A DNA stretch of 12,801 bases from Ardenticatenia bacterium. Lineage in GTDB: Bacteria; Chloroflexota; Anaerolineae; Aggregatilineales; Aggregatilineaceae. Shown here in pieces: positions 6,120-12,801 of this stretch; position 1 is the first letter of the stretch, and each line of letters opens with the position of its first letter. A model generated the notes under the pieces. That model was not told where the DNA came from, made no database searches, and saw nothing but the letters and a program-made list of their open reading frames with translations. The translations under genes and the position numbers were made by a program. The stretch is from NCBI GenBank assembly GCA_026984385.1, contig JALSSH010000276.1, positions 1-12,801 on the forward strand. Reading direction: 5' to 3'.

Positions 6120-9100
6120 ATGGTTTATCTGCTGATTGTGCCCACCGGCCTATATATTGCCCTGGCAGTGTCCGTTTTGCGCCGCCAACCGTCCGGCTTT
6201 GTCCATCTCATGCTGGCGCTTTACGCGCTCGATGCAGCATGGGTAACGGCAACTTATCTGGTGCTGGGCACAACGTTTGACGCGACCACAGCCGACATCG
6301 CGGCGCGAATGGTCACGTTCTTTATCGGCTGGAACGTGGCCATTGTGTTGCCACTGGTGTTGTTGGGGCTATACTTTGCCGGGCGATTTCAATCTCGGCG
6401 CGCCCAGCTTGTCACCACCACGCTCAGCACCGCGCCGGTGTTTCTGGCGTTCTTTGTGCTCTTTGCGCGCAGTCCTTTGGCAACCTTCCCCTGCGCATGG
6501 CTATTTACCTTGCCTCACAGTGCCGCGACGCTTTTGTTGATTTGCGGGGTATTGTTGGTCCCTGCGATGACGATTGCGGCTGTGGCTTTATGGCAACGGC
6601 GCGTTACGTATCGTTACATCGCGGTCCTGCTCGCAGCGCAGCTATTCGGTCTGCTGGCGTTGTTGGGAGTACCTTTTGGAAATGAACGGAGCGGCGTGGT
6701 TCTTGTCACGCTGGGAACGGCTTTGCCGCTCAGTGTGCTCACTCATTTGGTGATGCGCACTTCGACCGTGCCGCATTCCTATATCACCGCCGAAACCTTG
6801 AGCGTGCTGGCGAGTTTGCTGACCACGCACTCCTTGCACGACGCGCTGTTGACCCTGTTAGCGCGCCTAGGCGAAATTGTGCCCTATGATCGTGCCTCGG
6901 TGTTGCTGGAAACCGAGCCAGGGGTGCTGGGTGTTTATGCCTTTAAGGGCTTTTCAGACCCGGGCACACAATCTCCGGAAGATTGGCGCAAAACCTCGAT
7001 TCGCATTGCCGACTACCCCTATTTGCAACGACTTTTCCAAGACGGCCAACCTCAACTTGTGCGGGATACGGCCACCGACCCGCTTTGGAAGAGCGACGGG
7101 CGGGCCTACGGCGCGTGGATAGGTGTCCCGTTGAGCTTTCGCGGGCATGTGCTGGGGTGTTTGAGCATCGTCCACCATCGGCCCTATTTCTTCACCGAAA
7201 CGCATATGCGGCTTGCCTCTGCCTTTGCCGACCAGGCCGTGATCGCGGTGGAAAATGTGCGCTTGCTAGAAGCCGAACAACGCCGCCGCCGTCATGCAGA
7301 GTTCCTTCTGCAGGCTTCTTACGCTTTGGCGACCAGCCCCAGTCTTTCTAATGCGCTTCAGGTCTCGCTGGAAAATTTGGCCCAAGTCTTGAACTTTCAC
7401 CGCGCCTATATCGGGCTGGTGGATATAGAGCGCAAAATTTGGCTTTCTACGGTCAACTACCCCCCGCGAGAGATCGCAACTGCGCCTGAGTTAACCCTGG
7501 GCAAATATCCCCTATTGGACGAAACGCTATCGCATCAACGCGCCTTCCTCATCCATGACACACGCCAAGAACCACGCTGGATACAAGATCAGCCCGCCGA
7601 CTTGGAAACGCGCAGTTGGATCGGCGTGCCGTTGGTGGCTCAAGGGCGCGTCATCGGCGCACTGGCCGTGCACAGCTTGCAGCCATGCAGCTTCTCGCAA
7701 GAAGAATTTCAGATGGTGCGCGTTTTCGCCAACCAGATCGCGGCGGTGTTGGATAACTTCCGGCTGTTGGAGGACTCCGCGCGCCAAAACCAAACCCTAG
7801 CGGCACTTAACACGATCTTGGCAGCAAGCAATGAGGCTCTTTCTGCCCGCGATGACGTGTTGCATGTCTCGCTTGTGCGCGTGCTGGAATCTTTAGAGCT
7901 TTCCGGCGGCATCATCCATCAATATATCCCCACAGAGCGCCGCTTGCGTCTGCGCGTGGCCGAAGGACTGCCTGCCGAAGTCGTCCAAGCCCTGGCCTAT
8001 GTGTCGGTGGGCGACGTCAACACACTATGTTTGCCACCGTTGTCGTTGTCAGAAGCCGAGACGCTGAACTTCCTTTGTGTGCCGTTGCTTTCGCACGGTG
8101 CGACGATCGGACTGTTGAGTGTGGTGTCGCCCTCTGGCGAAACGCTTGTGTCCGATTTGCACGAGCGGCTGAAAAGTATCGGGCAGCAGCTCGGCGTGGT
8201 GATGGACAACGCGATCCTTTTTGAGGCCACCACCAGCCGCGCCTCGCTTTCGGCTGACCTCAGCCGTGTGGGGTTGGCGATCAGCGCCCAGTTGGACCGT
8301 GAAGCGGTCCTAAACTTGCTTTGCACGGAAAGCATAGCGGCTCTAGGGGTGCAAGGGGCGTATATTTGGCTTTTGGAAAATCACCATCTGGTCGGGGCGG
8401 CAGCACACGGACCGGCAGCCGAAAATTTCATGGGCCACACGCTAGACTTGAAAGACAGCCGCTCGTTGCCTGTGCAAGTGCTGCGCGAATGGCGTCCCCG
8501 CTACATCAACAACGCCGCCCAAAACGACGCTCTGCCGGACTTTTTCGTCACTCAAGTTCGCGCCCAAGCCGTGCTGGCTGTGCCACTGCTCAAAGCCGAC
8601 GTGTTGATTGGCAGCCTGCTCTTGGTGGATACCGAACGCCCGGACGCTTTCGAAGATTGGGTGTTAGAACAAGTTGGCGTGCTCGGTGTTCAAGCGGCGC
8701 TGACGCTCCAAAACGCGGCACTTTTTGAAGAGGTGCGCCATCGCCTGGAACAGCTCCGCTTGGTCAACGAGCTAAGCCGCTATACCACCGTGCTTTTGAA
8801 CTTGCCGCATCTGCTCGAAGGCATCGCGCAGATGCTGTCCACGCGCCTAAATTACGACCTGATCGCGCTTCTGAATGCAGAGCCGCAGCGCTTGGTGGTG
8901 CACGCAGTGTTTTGTCGTGGAGAAGCGCTAGAGACCTACGCGCTCCACACGCCTTTTATCCACCTGGCCGGCCAGGCGCGCAAAGACGCGGTCCCCGTGC
9001 GCAACAACATCCGTTACACGCTTCCCCTCCAAGCTTCCTCCCCAGAAGAAGCCGTCGAGAACGCCTTTTGCACCATAGCGCTTCCCTTGATCATCGCGGA

Positions 9101-10337
9101 CGAGGTGACGGGTGTTTTGCTGGTGGCAAGGCGGGGGGCCGATAGCATTACTTCGGACGACGTGGACGCGCTCAAGCCACTGGCTGCCCAGATCGCCATC
9201 TCGATCTCCAACGCCCGGCTGTACGAAAAAGTGCGCCAACAAACCGTTGTGCTTGAAGAGCGTGTCATCCAACGCACCGCTGAAATCCGACATCAGCAAG
9301 AACGCATTGAGGCAATTTTGCGCTCGGTGGCAGACGCGGTGATCGTATTTGACCTCAAGGGCCAGGTCATGCTGACCAATCCGGCGGCGCGTGCTCTCTT
9401 TGACGCACACGATCTCGAAATGGATTTGGGAACGCGCGTGCGGGAGATGGTGATGCCTCTGCTACGCGAAACGCAAGAAGCCCCCGCTACCACCGAAATT
9501 TTTGAGCTGGGAGCGGTCACATTGCAAGCCAAAGCGGCGCGCGTGGTAGAAGGTGACCACACGCTCGGCGTGGTGGTGGTCATGCGCGACATATCTCGTC
9601 TGCGCGAACTCGACCGCATGAAGGATATGTTCGTGACCAACGTTTCTCACGAGTTGCGCACCCCGCTTGCCAACCTCAAGCTCTATATGGCTTTGTTGGA
9701 ACAGGGCCGACCGGAACGCCGCGCTAAATATCTGAACGTGATGCACCGTGAGGTCGAACGCCTGGAGCGCTTGATCACCAATTTGTTGCAGATTTCGCGC
9801 CTGGCACGCGAAAAAGACGCTGAACGTGCTCAAACGCGCAAGAGCTTTGACTTGCAAGCCCTCATTGATACGGTGATCCAAAACAACGCGGCGCGGGCCT
9901 TCAATGAGGGGAAGACCTTGTACCACGAACGCGAGAGCGAAAACTGGCCGCTTTATACCGGCGACCCCGACCAGATCGTCCGCGCGCTCACCAATCTGGT
10001 CGGCAACGCGCTGAGCTATACTCAAGAAGGCTCGCACATCGTGGTACGCAGCCGTTTGTTGCCTCGGGATGCAAATGGGCAAGAATGGGTTATGATTGAA
10101 GTAGTAGACGACGGAATTGGTATTCCCGAACAGGAGTTACCTTCCATCTTCGAACGTTTCTATCGTGCCTCCAACGTCAGCCCGAATATTGCGGGCACAG
10201 GGCTGGGCTTAGCCATCGTCAAAGAAATTATCGAGCTGCATGGCGGGCGCATCGAAGTAGAGAGCGAAAAAAGTGTCGGAAGCACTTTCCGCATCTGGCT
10301 TCCGCTGCAGGCGCCAACGACCGAACAAAACGCTTAG
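6120..10337 (+). CDS. Large membrane sensor histidine kinase (about 7 TM, five GAF-like modules, PAS, HisKA, HATPase_c)
   Basis: This 1405-residue protein autophosphorylates on His and should pass the phosphate to a receiver domain. Residues 1-212 carry about seven hydrophobic helices. GAF-like modules follow at about 240-380, 409-548, 575-700, 726-868 and 893-1033; the third is shortened. A coiled linker (about 1034-1062), a PAS-like domain (1063-1160) and HisKA with VSHELRTPL (phospho-acceptor His1177) come next. HATPase_c has N box NLVGNA (Asn1292/Asn1296), G1 box DDGIGI (from Asp1330), F box FERF and G2 box GTGLGLAI (1359-1366), so the catalytic core looks intact. The input ligand is unknown. 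The ATG at 6120 is the first possible start (in-frame TAG at 6114) but has no well-spaced Shine-Dalgarno. A receiver-kinase gene follows after a short gap, the likely partner. Confidence 0.93.
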   Translation: MVYLLIVPTGLYIALAVSVLRRQPSGFVHLMLALYALDAAWVTATYLVLGTTFDATTADIAARMVTFFIGWNVAIVLPLVLLGLYFAGRFQSRRAQLVTTTLSTAPVFLAFFVLFARSPLATFPCAWLFTLPHSAATLLLICGVLLVPAMTIAAVALWQRRVTYRYIAVLLAAQLFGLLALLGVPFGNERSGVVLVTLGTALPLSVLTHLVMRTSTVPHSYITAETLSVLASLLTTHSLHDALLTLLARLGEIVPYDRASVLLETEPGVLGVYAFKGFSDPGTQSPEDWRKTSIRIADYPYLQRLFQDGQPQLVRDTATDPLWKSDGRAYGAWIGVPLSFRGHVLGCLSIVHHRPYFFTETHMRLASAFADQAVIAVENVRLLEAEQRRRRHAEFLLQASYALATSPSLSNALQVSLENLAQVLNFHRAYIGLVDIERKIWLSTVNYPPREIATAPELTLGKYPLLDETLSHQRAFLIHDTRQEPRWIQDQPADLETRSWIGVPLVAQGRVIGALAVHSLQPCSFSQEEFQMVRVFANQIAAVLDNFRLLEDSARQNQTLAALNTILAASNEALSARDDVLHVSLVRVLESLELSGGIIHQYIPTERRLRLRVAEGLPAEVVQALAYVSVGDVNTLCLPPLSLSEAETLNFLCVPLLSHGATIGLLSVVSPSGETLVSDLHERLKSIGQQLGVVMDNAILFEATTSRASLSADLSRVGLAISAQLDREAVLNLLCTESIAALGVQGAYIWLLENHHLVGAAAHGPAAENFMGHTLDLKDSRSLPVQVLREWRPRYINNAAQNDALPDFFVTQVRAQAVLAVPLLKADVLIGSLLLVDTERPDAFEDWVLEQVGVLGVQAALTLQNAALFEEVRHRLEQLRLVNELSRYTTVLLNLPHLLEGIAQMLSTRLNYDLIALLNAEPQRLVVHAVFCRGEALETYALHTPFIHLAGQARKDAVPVRNNIRYTLPLQASSPEEAVENAFCTIALPLIIADEVTGVLLVARRGADSITSDDVDALKPLAAQIAISISNARLYEKVRQQTVVLEERVIQRTAEIRHQQERIEAILRSVADAVIVFDLKGQVMLTNPAARALFDAHDLEMDLGTRVREMVMPLLRETQEAPATTEIFELGAVTLQAKAARVVEGDHTLGVVVVMRDISRLRELDRMKDMFVTNVSHELRTPLANLKLYMALLEQGRPERRAKYLNVMHREVERLERLITNLLQISRLAREKDAERAQTRKSFDLQALIDTVIQNNAARAFNEGKTLYHERESENWPLYTGDPDQIVRALTNLVGNALSYTQEGSHIVVRSRLLPRDANGQEWVMIEVVDDGIGIPEQELPSIFERFYRASNVSPNIAGTGLGLAIVKEIIELHGGRIEVESEKSVGSTFRIWLPLQAPTTEQNA

Positions 10338-10348
10338 AGGCCAATAAT

Positions 10349-10353
10349 AGAGG
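10349..10353 (+). promoter_or_regulatory. Shine-Dalgarno favouring the second ATG of the receiver-kinase gene
   Basis: AGAGG lies only 2 nt from the ATG at 10356 but 8 nt from the in-frame ATG at 10362. The spacing favours 10362, giving a protein that begins MSSSKGTILIVEDD, typical of a receiver domain. Confidence 0.55.
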
Positions 10354-10361
10354 TAATGGTG

Positions 10362-11525
10362 ATGAGCAGCAGCAAAGGAACGATCCTGATCGTTGAGGAT
10401 GACCTTCACTTGATGGAAGGCATCCGCGAGATTCTGGAAATACACGGTTACAATGTATGGACTGCGCCTGACGGCCAGGTTGCGTTAGAGCTTTTGCAAC
10501 AACAAGCTACCCCGCCGAATCTGATCCTTTCTGACATTATGATGCCGCACATGGATGGCTATGAGTTTTTCCAGACTGTGCGCGCCAATCCAGCCTGGGT
10601 CAAAATTCCTTTTATCTTCCTGACCGCCAAAGGTGAACGCGACGACGTGATGTTGGGCAAGGGAATGGGTTCGGACGACTACATCGTCAAGCCCTTTGAA
10701 GCCCAAGACTTGCTGACGATTGTAGAGGCTAAGTTGCGCCGTATCCGCGAGGTGGGGCAATACTTCGAGAGCCAGGTCGCCGAGATCAAACGTAAAGTGC
10801 TCACCATCATCAACCACGAGATGCGCACGCCCCTGACTTATGTCATCGCCTATTCGGATATGTTGAACCGCGATTACGCGGACTTGTTGGAGCGCGACCC
10901 GGACGAGTTGCCGCTCAACGATATGCGCACCTTCCTTCACGGCATCAACGCCGGGGCAAACCGTTTGCGTCGGCTGGTGGAAAATTTCATTTTGTTGGCC
11001 GAGCTGGAAACCGGCGAGGCGCGCGATACGTTTTCTTGGAGGCGAGAGCGCTTCTCAGCGTACAACGTTTTGCTCCACGTGGTCGCCAACCAATACCGCG
11101 ACCAAGCCCGCGAAAGACAAGCGGCGCTGGACGTGTATATCGAAGACGACCTGCCCGCGATCATCGCGGATAGCGAATATCTGACCACTGCTATTGAGTG
11201 CCTGGTAGATAACGCGGTCAAGTTCACCGAACAGCCCGAAACCACCATCACCCTCCGCGCGTATCGTGATGGGGACTACGTGTGCTTCAGCGTGGCCGAC
11301 CAGGGGCGCGGTATCCCTGCGGACGAGTTGGAGCGCATCTTCAAGAGCTTCTACCAGATCGACCGCGAGGTCTACGAAGACCAAGGCGCGGGAGCCGGTT
11401 TGGCTATTGTCAAGGGCGTGGCGCAACTGCACAACGGCAACGTCTCGGTGGAAAGCGCCGTTGGGCAGGGAAGCACCTTCACCATCGCCATCCCGATTGC
11501 CGACGCCGAAGAACTCACCGAGTAA
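10362..11525 (+). CDS. Cytoplasmic receiver-histidine kinase (REC-HisKA-HATPase_c)
   Basis: This 387-residue protein (389 if started at 10356) has no membrane segment. The N-terminal receiver domain (about 5-125) has an acidic pocket VEDD (11-14), phospho-acceptor Asp58 in LSDIMMP, a switch Thr88 (FLTA) and Lys110 in VKPF. A helical linker leads to HisKA with INHEMRTPL (His152). The dimerisation hairpin carries a short acidic insert (ERDPDELPLND). HATPase_c has an N box with Asn284 (VDNAVKFT), G1 box DQGRGI (from Asp313) and G2 box GAGAGLAI (342-349), all apparently functional. It starts 24 nt after the large sensor kinase and is almost surely co-transcribed. Its receiver is the obvious phosphate acceptor from that kinase, which would gate its own kinase domain. 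No HTH or other output domain is present, so the final target lies elsewhere. Confidence 0.93.
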   Translation: MSSSKGTILIVEDDLHLMEGIREILEIHGYNVWTAPDGQVALELLQQQATPPNLILSDIMMPHMDGYEFFQTVRANPAWVKIPFIFLTAKGERDDVMLGKGMGSDDYIVKPFEAQDLLTIVEAKLRRIREVGQYFESQVAEIKRKVLTIINHEMRTPLTYVIAYSDMLNRDYADLLERDPDELPLNDMRTFLHGINAGANRLRRLVENFILLAELETGEARDTFSWRRERFSAYNVLLHVVANQYRDQARERQAALDVYIEDDLPAIIADSEYLTTAIECLVDNAVKFTEQPETTITLRAYRDGDYVCFSVADQGRGIPADELERIFKSFYQIDREVYEDQGAGAGLAIVKGVAQLHNGNVSVESAVGQGSTFTIAIPIADAEELTE

Positions 11526-11557
11526 TTTCTCGCCAAACCGTTCGCATGGCTGGGCGC

Positions 11558-11587
11558 ATCACAATTCGAGCGCATGTGTGTTAGGAT
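11558..11587 (+). promoter_or_regulatory. Weak candidate promoter for the PspA-family gene
   Basis: ATCACA (11558-11563, 4 of 6) and TAGGAT (11582-11587, 4 of 6) are spaced by 18 bp, 78 nt before the ATG. The 139-nt gap and the change of function support a separate promoter. Both boxes are mediocre, and an alternative sigma factor cannot be excluded. Confidence 0.25.
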
Positions 11588-11664
11588 CGTGGAACATATC
11601 GGCGCGAGCAACCCGCGCCCGCGCGCTCAGATCGTTTGAATCGAGCAGGAGGTAAGCTGCAAAA

Positions 11665-12399
11665 ATGGCATCATTGCTACAGAAAATCCAAACGCTGCTT
11701 TCGGCCAATGTACACGCCTTGGTAGATTCGGCGCTGGAAGCAAATTCCGTCAAGGTGATGGACGAATACATCCGCCAGGCCGAGCGCAATTTGGAGGCGT
11801 TGGAAGATTCCGCCGCCACAGTGGGCGGCACGGTCAAGACGCTGCGGCGCAAGTATGAGGAGTTCGCCGCCGCCGCCGAAAAGCTGGACCGCGACATTGA
11901 TACGTTGTTGGTGCGCGGCAAAACTGACTTGGCGAAAGCGGCCCAAGCCGAGCTAAACCAAAAACAAGAGCTGGCCCAAGAATACTACGAACAGTGGCAA
12001 GCCCAAGAACAAGAATATCGACGCATGTTGGACGCCAAAGTGCGCCTGGAAGCCAAGCTCGCCACCATCCGCCAGGAGCGCGAGCATCTCCAAGCGCTGA
12101 TGGAGCTGATCGAAGCTAAAGAGATCACCACCCGCACCATCAAGGGGTTGGACGACTTGGTCGGCATGGGCGACGAGGACGTGCGGCGCTTGGGCGAACA
12201 GATCCGCGCGCGGCTGGACCGCGAAGAAGCGCGTTTGGAAATGGCGACCACCAACGTCAGCGAGCAGATCGACGAGGTGATCGGTATCTCGGAGATCGAG
12301 ATGCAGCTTGAAGAGCGCCGCCAGCGCTTGGGGTTGAGCGGGGCAGAGGCAGCCAGTGACAAAAGCGCCGCCAGTAGCGAAAGTGCCAGTGGCGAGTAA
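11665..12399 (+). CDS. pspA: PspA/IM30 (Vipp1) family membrane-stress protein
   Basis: This 244-residue, almost entirely helical protein is typical in length for PspA/IM30. Members bind the inner face of the cytoplasmic membrane and assemble into ESCRT-III-like polymers that protect or remodel damaged membranes. It begins with a short amphipathic segment (MASLLQKIQTLLSANVHAL). The family-like region follows (VDSALEANSVKVMDEYIRQA, about 20-39) and long heptad-rich helices run to about 215, with many Glu/Arg/Gln and Tyr. The tail (about 225-244) is Ser/Ala/Glu low complexity. An AGGAGGT Shine-Dalgarno (11647-11653) precedes the ATG by 11 nt. No pspF, pspB or pspC homologue is in view; the small membrane protein downstream may be its partner. 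The family call is by sequence pattern, and PspA versus Vipp1 cannot be settled here. Confidence 0.88.
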   Translation: MASLLQKIQTLLSANVHALVDSALEANSVKVMDEYIRQAERNLEALEDSAATVGGTVKTLRRKYEEFAAAAEKLDRDIDTLLVRGKTDLAKAAQAELNQKQELAQEYYEQWQAQEQEYRRMLDAKVRLEAKLATIRQEREHLQALMELIEAKEITTRTIKGLDDLVGMGDEDVRRLGEQIRARLDREEARLEMATTNVSEQIDEVIGISEIEMQLEERRQRLGLSGAEAASDKSAASSESASGE

Positions 12400-12410
12400 G
12401 ATAGTCGTAG

Positions 12411-12480
12411 CGAGCGTGGGGGCAAGCGAACCAAACGGGGCGTGTTTGGAGTATGGGTGTGCGCCCCCGCGCTCGATTTT
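12411..12480 (+). terminator. Terminator-like long stem with nested hairpin after pspA
   Basis: The arms at 12411-12423 (CGAGCGTGGGGGC) and 12463-12475 (GCCCCCGCGCTCG) pair over 13 bp with one T-G wobble (12417/12469). ATTTT follows at 12476-12480. The 39-nt loop holds a second hairpin, CCAAAC (12431-12436) with GTTTGG (12444-12449). It lies 11 nt after the pspA stop and 24 nt before the next gene. The long loop and short T-run make it an imperfect intrinsic terminator; it could instead be an attenuator or an mRNA-stability element. Confidence 0.5.
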
Positions 12481-12504
12481 GCACCACGAGAGAACGGACG
12501 GACG

Positions 12505-12801
12505 ATGCAAGACGATATGCGGCAGCGCGCTTGGCGCGCCATCCTCAAAAGCGCCTTTTTCAGCGTGGAAAGCGCGTTGATCATTGCGCTGGCCGTGCTC
12601 TTTTTCGGGTTGGGCTATCAACCGGTCTCGTGGTGGCAAAGCGAGTTTTGGCTTGTTTTGGGAGCGGTAGCGGAAGCGCTCTATTTGGGCGCGACGATCA
12701 CCGATCCGCAAGCGTCCCAACGCGCTGTCAGCGCTATGCTCAGCGAGCGTTTTGACCCGGACGACATCCGCAACCCGACCGCCCGCGAAAGGGTCAAGCG
12801 C
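12505..12801 (+). CDS. Small membrane protein of unknown function, N-terminal part (3' truncated)
   Basis: Ninety-nine codons are open from the ATG at 12505 to the window edge with no stop, so the gene continues beyond. The N-terminus is basic and amphipathic (MQDDMRQRAWRAILKSAFFS). Two hydrophobic helices follow (about 23-38 and 47-66), then a charged, probably cytoplasmic helical region (SERFDPDDIRNP, TARERVKR). An in-frame ATG at 12517 is an alternative start. The Shine-Dalgarno is weak (GAGAG, 12488-12492). Position just after pspA suggests a membrane partner for the PspA polymer, in the way PspB/PspC act in enterobacteria. I see no PspC-like motif, so this rests on neighbourhood only. 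Confidence 0.75.
   Translation, partial: MQDDMRQRAWRAILKSAFFSVESALIIALAVLFFGLGYQPVSWWQSEFWLVLGAVAEALYLGATITDPQASQRAVSAMLSERFDPDDIRNPTARERVKR

Noticed and set aside
6112..6120. TATAGG as a -10 box for the sensor kinase
   Set aside because: It abuts the start codon, so transcription would begin inside the gene, and no -35 lies at the proper distance.
11543..11575. Three CGCAT repeats upstream of pspA as an operator
   Set aside because: Spacings of 12 and 16 nt are irregular and the 5-mer is common in this composition.

Overview
The window is a GC-rich stretch in which every supported gene lies on the + strand. It most resembles an Anaerolineae-like member of the Chloroflexota. That placement is inference from style: very long multi-GAF membrane kinases, a MutL-like ASKHA protein outside an amino-acid mutase locus, Thr/Pro linkers and Ala/Gln/Thr-rich coiled stalks. 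No rRNA or marker gene confirms it. I see no transposase, CRISPR array, tRNA or phage gene.

Region A (1-5751) is a tight five-gene cluster. It holds the 3' end of a membrane-anchored protein, a six-helix membrane protein (GTGA overlap with gene 1), a MutL-like ASKHA ATPase homologue with a C-terminal extension, a soluble protein with a barrel-sandwich-like and a KOW-like segment, and a two-TM surface protein with an acidic cytoplasmic tail. The first four are separated by -4, 6 and 3 nt and the fifth by 49 nt, so they are probably one operon. The mix of ATPase-fold, soluble adaptor-like and membrane proteins suggests an envelope-associated apparatus of unknown function. This is the best candidate in the window for an undescribed system.

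Region B (5752-6119) is a 368-nt non-coding gap. It carries a striking 81-nt nested inverted repeat (5800-5880): a perfect 13-bp outer stem enclosing three perfect hairpins, i.e. a near fully paired four-way junction. The loop regions carry TAA, TAG and TGA, all in the same frame. A plausible promoter follows at 5960-5988.

Region C (6120-11525) is a two-gene signalling unit. It contains a 1405-aa histidine kinase (about 7 TM, five GAF-like modules, PAS, HisKA, HATPase) and, 24 nt later, a REC-HisKA-HATPase protein. A phosphorelay is likely, but no DNA-binding output regulator is present.

Region D (11526-12801) holds a PspA/IM30-family membrane-stress protein. A terminator-like long stem with a nested hairpin follows, and then the 5' end of a small two-helix membrane protein that runs off the window.
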